From positions 1 through 25,131 of the forward strand of contig JBDTVG010000063.1 of NCBI GenBank assembly GCA_040007395.1: DNA of 25,131 nt. Reading direction: 5' to 3'. This DNA comes from DATGFK01 sp040007395 (lineage in GTDB: Bacteria; Chloroflexota; Anaerolineae; Aggregatilineales; UBA2796). Positions 7,757 to 14,590 of the stretch are shown here, in pieces; position 1 is the first letter of the stretch; every line of letters starts with the position of its first letter. The notes under the pieces were generated by a model, which saw nothing but the letters and a program-made list of their open reading frames with translations, searched no databases and was not told the origin of the DNA. Both the position numbers and the translations under genes were made by a program.

Positions 7757-8812
7757 TCAGATATGAAAAGCAGTCGGCACAGTTGGATCGAGTTGCTGAT
7801 AATCTCCAGTACGGAGGTGACACGCGGCAAGATTGTCCCCCCCCGTCGGTGCAAGGCGTAATTGCGGGACCTCATGCTTGCACACTTCCTGCGCGATGGG
7901 GCAGCGAGGATGAAAACGACAGCCGCTTGGTGGGTTAATCGGGTTCGGAATCTCACCCGCCGGGATAGGTTTAGCACGCTTATGTCTTGGATCGGGAACG
8001 GGAACGGCGGCGAGAAGGGCTTCTGTGTAGGGATGCTGCGGGTTCTGATAGACATCATGGATAGTGCCAATCTCGACGATTTTGCCAAGATACATGATGG
8101 CTATGCGGTCACAAATATATTTTGCGGTTGCCAGATCATGCGTGATAAACAGATAGGTCAGGTTAAATTCCTGTTTTAGTCGAATCATCAGATCGAGCAA
8201 GACAGAGCGAACGGACACATCTGCCATCGCGATAGGTTCATCCGCCATAATAAAATCGGGATGCAACACCAATGCCCGTGCAATCACAGCCCGCTGCCGC
8301 TGACCGCCAGAAATTTGATGTGGATAGCGGTTGTAGTAAGCTTCGGCGGGGGTTAAGCCCACATGATCCAAGATCTCTTTGACACGCTGTTCAATAGCTG
8401 CCGCGGAGTTTTCCAATTTTTGGATTTTCAGGCCGTGTCCAATTCCTTCGCCTAAGGTCATACGTGGGTTCATCGACGCGAATGGATCTTGAAAGATCGC
8501 TTGCATCTGTCGGCGCATACGGCGCATGTCCGATTCAGACAGCGTTTCAAGATTAATCCCGTTAAAAATCACCTCGCCGCTCGTAGGCTTCAGCAAATGG
8601 ATCGCCAATCGGCCCGTAGTTGTCTTACCAGAGCCAGATTCGCCAGCCAACCCGAAGACCTCGCCACGCTGAATCTGAAAGGATACATCCTCAACTGCAT
8701 GAACAACCTTTGGCGGCTGTCCGCTTAGGCTTTCCATAAAGCCGCGTGCTACTGGAAAATGTTTGGTTACATTCCGCAGTTCAACCAGCGGGTATTCACT
8801 TTGTTCAGCCAT
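7757..8812 (-). CDS. Oligopeptide/dipeptide ABC transporter ATP-binding protein (OppF/DppF type)
   Basis: A cytoplasmic ATPase subunit of 351 residues. Walker A is at 57-65 (GESGSGKTT), the Q loop in AIFQDPFASMNP, the signature ISGGQRQR at 167-174 and Walker B at FIMADEP with catalytic E192. The D loop reads AMADVS rather than the usual SALDVS. The C-terminal oligopeptide-transporter extension is present, NPPSGCRFHPRCPIAQEVC plus a later ACHL; this conserved cysteine set can hold an iron-sulfur cluster in some relatives. It is the last gene of the five-gene importer operon, 15 bases after the D subunit. The two ATPases would form a heterodimer driving the B/C permease. Substrate class (peptide, or oligosaccharide as in some relatives) cannot be told from the ATPase. 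Confidence 0.92.
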   Translation of the reverse strand: MAEQSEYPLVELRNVTKHFPVARGFMESLSGQPPKVVHAVEDVSFQIQRGEVFGLAGESGSGKTTTGRLAIHLLKPTSGEVIFNGINLETLSESDMRRMRRQMQAIFQDPFASMNPRMTLGEGIGHGLKIQKLENSAAAIEQRVKEILDHVGLTPAEAYYNRYPHQISGGQRQRAVIARALVLHPDFIMADEPIAMADVSVRSVLLDLMIRLKQEFNLTYLFITHDLATAKYICDRIAIMYLGKIVEIGTIHDVYQNPQHPYTEALLAAVPVPDPRHKRAKPIPAGEIPNPINPPSGCRFHPRCPIAQEVCKHEVPQLRLAPTGGDNLAACHLRTGDYQQLDPTVPTAFHI

Positions 8813-8827
8813 GCTTCTCGCTCTTCT

Positions 8828-9871
8828 TCATTCGGGTTTATCGTGTGGAATATGCAACCAGCAAGCCGCCTGATGTTCGGATGAGGGTTGCGTCGGGATT
8901 AATGTTAGCGGCGGTACTTTGATCGGACAGATTTCCGGCATCATATGTGGACAACGCGGATTAAAACGACAACCAGAAGGTGGGTTAATCAGATTCGGTG
9001 GTGACCCTTCCATCCGATATAACGTTTGATGTTCAGCTTCAAGGCTAATGTTCGGAATAGACTTCATCAGTCCATCTGTATAGGGATGTAATGGGTTGTG
9101 AAAAACCTGATCAGAGTCGCTGACCTCGACGATCTGGCCTGCATACATCACCGCTACGCGATCTGCCAGTTCAGCGACAATACCAATATTATGGCTGATC
9201 AGCAAGATTGTCAGCCCGTATTCATCTTTGAGTTCGCGCAATAGGTCTAGGAATTGAGCTTCGACAATAACATCCAATGAGGTCGTTGGCTCATCAGCAA
9301 TGATGAGTTTAGCTTTGAGCGCCAATGCCAGACCAATCATGATTCGCTGGCGCATACCGCCGCTCAATTGATGAGGATAATCGTTCAGTCGTCGCGGTTC
9401 AATGCCGAGCCGTGACACCAGTTCCTGAGCGCGTTTCAAGGCTTCTTGGCGACTAACCTGCGGTTCATGCACCCGGATAGCTTCGATAATATGATCATCT
9501 AACCGCTGTACCGGATTGAGCGAAGTCATGGGATCTTGGAAGATCATGCTAATCTGCCGCCCACGTATATCGCGCATTTGTTCAGCAGAAAATTGCAAAA
9601 TATTCTTGCCATCAAAAAGAATTTGACCAGCCGAGATTGATCCGGGGGGCAGGATCATACGCAGCAGTGCTTTGCCAAGCGTTGATTTGCCGCTGCCGCT
9701 TTCTCCGACTAACCCAAGTACCTCACCCCGGTACATATCGAAGTTAAGGTGTTCAATCGCATTGAGTGAGCCATTGCGTGTCTGGTAGGTCACGGTCAGA
9801 TCACGCACCTGTAACAGCAGGTCGCGAGTTGTATGCTGTGTCAGGGCAGTTTCTTGAACTAAATTCGCCAT
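8828..9871 (-). CDS. Oligopeptide/dipeptide ABC transporter ATP-binding protein (OppD/DppD type)
   Basis: From ATG 9871 the protein has 347 residues; GGAAAG sits 6 bases upstream, so I prefer it to the in-frame TTG at 9877. Walker A is GESGSGKST near residue 56, the Q loop is in MIFQDPMTSLNP, the signature LSGGMRQR and Walker B LIIADEP followed by a canonical TTSLDV D loop. The C-terminal NPPSGCRFNPRCPHMMPEIC with a later AACWL is the oligopeptide-transporter cysteine extension. All catalytic motifs are intact. It partners the downstream F-type ATPase under the two permeases and lies 13 bases after the C permease gene. Confidence 0.93.
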   Translation of the reverse strand: MANLVQETALTQHTTRDLLLQVRDLTVTYQTRNGSLNAIEHLNFDMYRGEVLGLVGESGSGKSTLGKALLRMILPPGSISAGQILFDGKNILQFSAEQMRDIRGRQISMIFQDPMTSLNPVQRLDDHIIEAIRVHEPQVSRQEALKRAQELVSRLGIEPRRLNDYPHQLSGGMRQRIMIGLALALKAKLIIADEPTTSLDVIVEAQFLDLLRELKDEYGLTILLISHNIGIVAELADRVAVMYAGQIVEVSDSDQVFHNPLHPYTDGLMKSIPNISLEAEHQTLYRMEGSPPNLINPPSGCRFNPRCPHMMPEICPIKVPPLTLIPTQPSSEHQAACWLHIPHDKPE

Positions 9872-9884
9872 TGTCAACTTTCCG

Positions 9885-11108
9885 TTAAACTCGGTTCAGG
9901 CGGGGGTTGAAGATTTCCGACAGACTCTCGCCGAGGACGCTAAATCCAAGGGTTACCAGCATGATCAGAATGCCGGGGTACGTAATCAGCCACCATGCGG
10001 AGCGGATATACTGTTGGCCCCGCGAAAGCGCAATACCCCAATCCGGCACGTTCGGCGGTAGGCCAAGCCCCAGAAAACTCAAGCCCGCTTCGGTCAAAAT
10101 GGCATCCGCCACGTTCACCGAAAATAGTACAACAATTGACGAAATCGTGTTCGGGAATACATATCGCAGCAAGATTGTGAAACGATTCGCGCCCAGACTT
10201 TGAGCCGCTTCGATAAATAACTCCTGCTTGATCGCCAATGTTTGCCCACGCACCACCCGGTAATAAGTCGGGATGTAGAGTACGGCAATCGCCACAATGA
10301 CATTGCCAATACCCGGCCCTAACACAGCGGCAATGGCAATGGCGAGGATCAGGCCGGGGAATGAATAGAGGCTGTCCATTAGCAATGTCAGCCAACGATC
10401 AGGCCAGCCACCCGCAAATCCCGATGCTAATCCAAGCGGCACGCCCAACAATGCGGCAACCAATGCTGATGAGAGACCCACTACCAGAGCAATCCGTGTA
10501 CCCCAGATGAGGCGACTGAGTTCATCGTGACCCAGCTCATCAGTGCCTAATGCAAAGCCCTGCCCACTGCTTTCCTTGAGCGGCCCTGCAATGGCAGTCC
10601 CAGCATATTTTGATAATAGCGGCGTAATTTCGGCGGGATTGCCTATTGCCGCTTTGATCTCACCTTTAGCCAAAGCTGCTAACATCTCATCCATCGTGTC
10701 ATAGCGTGAAATGTCAGGGCGAATAGGTGTTGCACGCCCTGCATTGATCTCATTCTCGCGATCCCGCAAGGCCGTTGAAGATTGACCGCCCGCGACAATA
10801 CCGATTGCATCATTGTCGCCGCCTAGATCCAGCAGCGATTTCACATTGTCGGCGGCCCGCGCCACGATCACAATATCGACGGGAGCTTGACGCGGCGGCA
10901 GGAATGCCGGACCAACTTCGGCTTCGGGATCGTAGGGCGCAATCGTCTGTGGAAATAAGGCCGCATAAAGAAATACCAGAAGCAGCACCGCACTCGCGGC
11001 GACAAACCACCAATCCGCACCATACCAACGCCGCGAACGCCATATCTGTCGAATAAAGCCGGCTCCATCTAAAGATTTTTGCCAGCGTCGTGCTTGATTA
11101 GATTGCAT
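9885..11108 (-). CDS. Dipeptide/oligopeptide ABC permease (DppC/OppC type) with a large extracellular insertion
   Basis: An inner-membrane permease of 407 residues; DppC proteins usually have about 280-310. TM1 lies at about 33-52 and is followed by the conserved IAPYDPEAE. The core resumes at about 185 with FALGTDELGHDELSRLIWG, the hallmark just before TM2. Five further helices follow, with the ATPase-coupling EAA motif EAAQSLGANRFTILLRYVFP and a C-terminal LGESLSEIFNPRL. Between these parts are about 110 additional residues (see separate entry). The ATG at 11108 lies 3 bases after the stop of the B permease, indicating tight coupling. Apart from the insertion the permease looks intact. Confidence 0.93.
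   Translation of the reverse strand: MQSNQARRWQKSLDGAGFIRQIWRSRRWYGADWWFVAASAVLLLVFLYAALFPQTIAPYDPEAEVGPAFLPPRQAPVDIVIVARAADNVKSLLDLGGDNDAIGIVAGGQSSTALRDRENEINAGRATPIRPDISRYDTMDEMLAALAKGEIKAAIGNPAEITPLLSKYAGTAIAGPLKESSGQGFALGTDELGHDELSRLIWGTRIALVVGLSSALVAALLGVPLGLASGFAGGWPDRWLTLLMDSLYSFPGLILAIAIAAVLGPGIGNVIVAIAVLYIPTYYRVVRGQTLAIKQELFIEAAQSLGANRFTILLRYVFPNTISSIVVLFSVNVADAILTEAGLSFLGLGLPPNVPDWGIALSRGQQYIRSAWWLITYPGILIMLVTLGFSVLGESLSEIFNPRLNRV
10557..10886 (-). other. Binding-protein-lobe-like insertion in the first extracellular loop of the C permease
   Basis: Residues about 75-184 of the C permease are absent from ordinary DppC proteins. They contain VDIVIVARAADNVKSLLDLG, then AIGIVAGGQSSTAL, then YDTMDEMLAALAKGEIKAAI and finally IAGPLKESSGQGFALG. 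The order of these blocks matches the second lobe of amino-acid-type (SBP_bac_3-like) binding proteins: a strand, an s.DL helix, a vGVv.Gs.s turn, an eal.aL..GeiDA helix and a closing gp...gfAlg strand. Given usual DppC topology, the segment would be outside the membrane, facing the solute-binding protein. The homology is my reading by eye. Confidence 0.55.
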
Positions 11109-11111
11109 CCG

Positions 11112-12233
11112 TTAATACCTGATCCGGGGATCGATAAAGCCATATAAAATGTCAACAAGCAGACTGGTCACTGCGACCAGAATGGCAAAAACCGTGACTA
11201 CCCCTTGCACCGCCGTATAGTCGCGTTGCGTAATTCGCTCGAATAAATACAAACCCATCCCCGGCCATGAGAATGTCGTTTCGGTCAACACCGCCCCCGC
11301 CATCAATGCTGCCAATTGTAAACCAAGCAACGTCAACACTGGAATAAAGGCATTGCGCAACGCGTGGCGGTAAATCACGGTTCTTTCTGGCACTCCCCGT
11401 GACCGCGCCGCAGCAATGAAATCTTGCTGTAGCGTCTCGATCATATTGACACGGGTCAAACGCAAAAATACGCCTGATAGCACGACGCTCAGCGTAATAA
11501 CTGGCAGTATCATGTGGTACAAGGCGTTTCCAAAAGCAGCACCATTGCCGACCAATAGCGTATCGACCAACATAAAATTTGTGTGGAACGGCAGCTTCGA
11601 AATATCCGTTAGTACCTGAGACTCTATGATCGGATCAAGACGATGGTCAATGGGCAGCCAGCCCAAGTTCACCGCAAAAATAAGCTGAAGCATCAGGCCC
11701 AACCAGAAAATTGGGATTGAATAGGTAACGATGCTCCACAGCCGTAAACTGTAATCGATAGGTTTGCGATGGTAACGGGCAGCAACAGCACCGGGCAGGA
11801 TACTGATCACAAGGATCAACAAGAATGAGGGGATGATCAATTCAAGGGTAGTCGGTAGACGTTCGCTCAATTCGTCAATGATGGGTCGTTTCGCCAAGAC
11901 CATTGAATTACCTAGGTCAAGCTGCGCCACTTTACCTAGGTAGCCGAAGTATTGCACCAGAATGGGTTGCTCTAGCCCTAACTGCGCCCGTAATTCCTGC
12001 TTGAGTTCCGGACTACCACGCGGCCCCAACTCTGAGGTTACAGGATCACCGGGCAGGATGCGTAGCACAATGAAGATCAAGGTGAGCAGAATAAATACCA
12101 TAGGCAGGGTCAGCAGCACCCGCAAAATTACATAGTTACGTAGCGATGTGCTGCCTGTCACTAGCACATAGCCAATAACCACCACTAAAACAATAAAGAT
12201 GACCAGAAAAATCGCACCCAAAGGGGTAATCAT
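11112..12233 (-). CDS. Dipeptide/oligopeptide ABC permease (DppB/OppB type) with an extra N-terminal helix
   Basis: A membrane permease of 373 residues. The canonical DppB start (about NYVILRVLLTLPMVF, then IVLRILPGDPV) begins only at residue 33. It is preceded by an additional hydrophobic segment (ITPLGAIFLVIFIVLVVVIG), giving perhaps seven helices instead of six. The conserved LGLEQPILVQYFGYLGKVAQ block, the EAA coupling loop QDFIAAARSRGVPERTVIYR with NAFIPVLT, and the terminal DILYGFIDPRIRY are present. It is separated from the binding-protein gene by 166 bases holding a REP-like hairpin, and from the C permease by 3 bases. AGG lies 6 bases before the ATG. It would form the translocation pore with the C subunit. 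Confidence 0.93.
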   Translation of the reverse strand: MITPLGAIFLVIFIVLVVVIGYVLVTGSTSLRNYVILRVLLTLPMVFILLTLIFIVLRILPGDPVTSELGPRGSPELKQELRAQLGLEQPILVQYFGYLGKVAQLDLGNSMVLAKRPIIDELSERLPTTLELIIPSFLLILVISILPGAVAARYHRKPIDYSLRLWSIVTYSIPIFWLGLMLQLIFAVNLGWLPIDHRLDPIIESQVLTDISKLPFHTNFMLVDTLLVGNGAAFGNALYHMILPVITLSVVLSGVFLRLTRVNMIETLQQDFIAAARSRGVPERTVIYRHALRNAFIPVLTLLGLQLAALMAGAVLTETTFSWPGMGLYLFERITQRDYTAVQGVVTVFAILVAVTSLLVDILYGFIDPRIRY

Positions 12234-12332
12234 AAAAACCTATTGAGGTTCCTCGGTTGGATTGCTATGGCGTACAGGCGCATCACAAAAAGTGCAGCAG
12301 GACGGTGATTAGACTCAGGCCAAACGCATCAA

Positions 12333-12388
12333 AATTATCCTCACCCGACCCTTTCTAGTTCGTAGAGAGAGTTAGGGTGAGGATAATT
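12333..12388. repeat. REP-like hairpin between the binding-protein and permease genes
   Basis: AATTATCCTCACCC (12333-12346) pairs perfectly over 14 bp with GGGTGAGGATAATT (12375-12388), and the inner flanks GACCCTTTCT and AGAGAGAGTTA pair imperfectly. The sequence is of the widespread CCTCACCCTAACCCTCTCC REP type. On the minus transcript it follows the binding-protein gene by 11 bases, a usual place for an intercistronic stem-loop that stabilises or attenuates so that binding protein exceeds permease. No T run follows. Confidence 0.7.
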
Positions 12389-12399
12389 AAATTACAAGT

Positions 12400-13995
12400 C
12401 TACTTGGCAGCAGTAGCGGCGGCTGTTGCTGCCGCCGCATCACCTCGACCGAGGACGGTGTAATCCATGATAATCGACGCAGGAACCTTATCGGCTCCGA
12501 CAATGCCGTTCTTATAGGCAGTGTATTCACCGACGATTAGCAATGGAACGGTAATCGCATCTTTGGCATAGAGTGACTGTGCTTGAGCGTACAGATCGGT
12601 GCGTGTGGCTGTATCACTGGCGGCACGGGCATCGGAGAGCAACTTGTCCATCGCTGGATTCTTGTAGTTGACACCTTGTCCAGCGTTGGCGGCTGAGTCA
12701 CCCCATGGCGTGAGATAGTCGTCAGTATCGGGGTAGTCTGGGAACCAGCCGAGCAGGAAGAATGGATAACCACTTTGGCTCACCGTCTTGATATAGGTGC
12801 TCCACTCGGTAGATTTCAGTTCTACCTTGATCACGCCACTTTTTTCAAGTTCTGACTTGACCACTTCGGCAATCGCGGCAGCTTCTTCGCCGTAGTGCTT
12901 GAGCGGCCAGTTGAATTCGACGGAAAGAGGCTTATCGGCACTGTAACCAGCATCCTTAAGCAACGCTACCGCTTTATCGATCTGCGGGCTGCTGTACTGC
13001 TTCTTGAAGTCATCGGTAACAAACGGGTAGCCGGGAGGAACCATACTGTACAGAGCCTTCACCTGACCTTGATAAGCACGGTCAATGATTTCGTCGCGAT
13101 CCACCAGATAGGAAATTGCCTGACGAATGCGTGGATCATCAAATGGCTTACTCAGATGGTTAAAGCTTAGGTACAGGATACGACCATTTGGCACTGTGTA
13201 AATATTCATGCCATCGGTCTTCTTCAAGCGGACAATATCCGAAACTGTCAGTGAACGCCAAGAAATATCCACGTCGCCTTTTTCAACAGCGGCGGCAAGC
13301 TGTGGTGCGCCACCAAAGTAACGGACAATGATATTCTTGGTCAGCGGTTGAGTGCCATGATATTTCGGATTTACTTCAAATACGGCCTGCTCATTGGCTT
13401 TATAGCTGGTCAGGCGATATGGGCCGGCACCGTCAATTGCTGAGGGGAACGTATTTAGTTTATCCGCTGTGTAAAGTTTAGGATTAACCGGGTAGTAGGG
13501 TGGGATAGCAATCAACGTAGTAAAGAAGCCAACTTTACTCGGTAATTTGAAGACAACGGTCTTGGCATCGGGTGCTTCAACGCTCGTAATATAAGCCGTT
13601 ACCAAGCCTGCTACCTGCCCTTTAAGGGTCTGGACACGTTTAATGCTATCCACAAAAGTCTGGGCCGTAATCGGTGTACCATCTGCAAAAACCAGATTGT
13701 CGCGTAGCGTGAACGTATAAGTCAGGCCATCGTCGCTGATCTTCGGGAAATCTGTTGCTAACCCCGGCTCAAGATCCAAAGTCCCAGCTTTATTCTTTAG
13801 CAGACCTTCTCCAGTATTCTGGAGGATTTCCCACGCATGATTGTCGTAGGCATCTGCGTTGTCCAAGCTACCTGCACTATCGGTTGAGCCGACGATAATC
13901 GTATCGGCGGCAGCCGCCTTTGTCTGGTGCGCGCTTAATCCCGAAAGCGTTGCCATGACTAATGCAATCGCTAAAACAATACTTAACCGTTTCAT
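12400..13995 (-). CDS. Family 5 extracellular solute-binding protein of the peptide/nickel (DppA/OppA) class
   Basis: From ATG 13995 the protein has 531 residues; AGGAGAG lies 5 bases upstream, and an earlier in-frame start at 14025 is not needed. Residues 1-27 are a signal peptide (MKRLSIVLAIALVMATLSGL) without a lipobox cysteine, so the mature protein is probably not a lipoprotein, unusual for a single-membrane exporter-type envelope. The SBP_bac_5 body has GLTYTFTLRDNLVFADGTPI, the conserved DPRIRQAISYLVDRDEII and FFLLGWFPDYPDTDDY. The C-terminus is alanine-rich. It is the first gene of the importer operon and would deliver substrate to the B/C permease. Family members bind peptides, but also nickel or oligosaccharides, so the ligand is open; the nearby galactosidase and heparinase fragment allow a sugar ligand. 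Confidence 0.93.
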   Translation of the reverse strand: MKRLSIVLAIALVMATLSGLSAHQTKAAAADTIIVGSTDSAGSLDNADAYDNHAWEILQNTGEGLLKNKAGTLDLEPGLATDFPKISDDGLTYTFTLRDNLVFADGTPITAQTFVDSIKRVQTLKGQVAGLVTAYITSVEAPDAKTVVFKLPSKVGFFTTLIAIPPYYPVNPKLYTADKLNTFPSAIDGAGPYRLTSYKANEQAVFEVNPKYHGTQPLTKNIIVRYFGGAPQLAAAVEKGDVDISWRSLTVSDIVRLKKTDGMNIYTVPNGRILYLSFNHLSKPFDDPRIRQAISYLVDRDEIIDRAYQGQVKALYSMVPPGYPFVTDDFKKQYSSPQIDKAVALLKDAGYSADKPLSVEFNWPLKHYGEEAAAIAEVVKSELEKSGVIKVELKSTEWSTYIKTVSQSGYPFFLLGWFPDYPDTDDYLTPWGDSAANAGQGVNYKNPAMDKLLSDARAASDTATRTDLYAQAQSLYAKDAITVPLLIVGEYTAYKNGIVGADKVPASIIMDYTVLGRGDAAAATAAATAAK

Positions 13996-14159
13996 TTGTT
14001 CTCTCCTCATAGCATTTCGACACATGAAGCGATAAAAGATAATACAAAGTGGGAATTTTACAAGATCTTGAACTGACAGATCAGGTCATAGACAAAGTCA
14101 GGCTAGCGGACTTTTCAGTGCCTAGTTGAAGAATTATGTTGCACCGTATCTGCGTTAAG

Positions 14160-14214
14160 GCACTATAAGTGCATCCTCGGAATCACAAAAAGACAATGAT
14201 TTGATAATGATTCC
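14160..14214. promoter_or_regulatory. Small palindromes upstream of the importer operon
   Basis: GCACT-ATA-AGTGC (14160-14172) is a perfect 13-base palindrome, and GGAATCA (14179-14185) pairs with TGATTCC (14208-14214). They lie about 165-220 bases upstream of the binding-protein start and could be operator sites. A possible -10 (TATTAT, minus strand, 14039-14044) has no good -35 partner. The remaining bases of 14026-14218 show nothing further. Confidence 0.3.
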
Positions 14215-14218
14215 TTAA

Positions 14219-14419
14219 ACCAACAGCGCCGTGTTCTCTGTGAAGGGCGGGCACAATGACGAGCCGCACAATCACAACGATCTAGGCCATTTCATCATAC
14301 ATGTAGGGGTCAAAAGTTTATTGGCGGATCTTGGCCCCGGAGTCTATACCCACCAATACTTTGGCACGAAACGCTACACGCTCCTCCATACTGGGTCACA
14401 GGGGCATTCTGTGCCATGA
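14219..14419 (+). pseudogene. Heparinase II/III-family polysaccharide lyase fragment
   Basis: The frame between an in-frame TAA at 14216 and the TGA at 14417 reads TNSAVFSVKGGHNDEPHNHN, then DLGHFIIHVGVKSLLADLGP, then GVYTHQYFGTKRYTLLHTGS and QGHSVP. The combination GG.N.E.HNHNDLG.F, LLADLGPGVYT..YF..KRY and GHSVP is the conserved beta-sheet core of heparinase II/III-like lyases, normally within proteins of 500-700 residues. Only about 66 residues survive, with stops at both ends and no start with a ribosome binding site. I read it as the remnant of a deleted lyase gene, left next to the importer operon. Confidence 0.75.
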
Positions 14420-14496
14420 ATAAAAATAAATATCGTCCACAGGTTCAGTCAAACTCTATATGCCGTTCGATAGACCCGTTATGTGGGTCACAACCA

Positions 14497-14526
14497 TTGC
14501 ATTGTATCTCTAAGTCGTGCTATCAT
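14497..14526 (+). promoter_or_regulatory. Possible promoter of the ABC exporter operon
   Basis: TTGCAT (14497-14502) and TATCAT (14521-14526) are 18 bp apart. The -35 match is poor. If used, transcription would begin near 14533, just ahead of the LexA-like palindrome. Confidence 0.3.
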
Positions 14527-14541
14527 AGGGTACCATTAACC

Positions 14542-14555
14542 CGAACTAATGTTCG
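14542..14555. promoter_or_regulatory. LexA/SOS-box-like palindrome ahead of the ABC exporter
   Basis: CGAAC-TAAT-GTTCG is a perfect inverted repeat (CCGAAC/GTTCGG if extended to 14541-14556). It resembles the Gram-positive type LexA box CGAAC-N4-GTTCG. It lies 35 bases before the exporter start codon and just downstream of the possible promoter, where repressor binding would block transcription. Confidence 0.45.
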
Positions 14556-14590
14556 GACTAGTGCCATCGCATAACCTAAGGGAGCGACGC

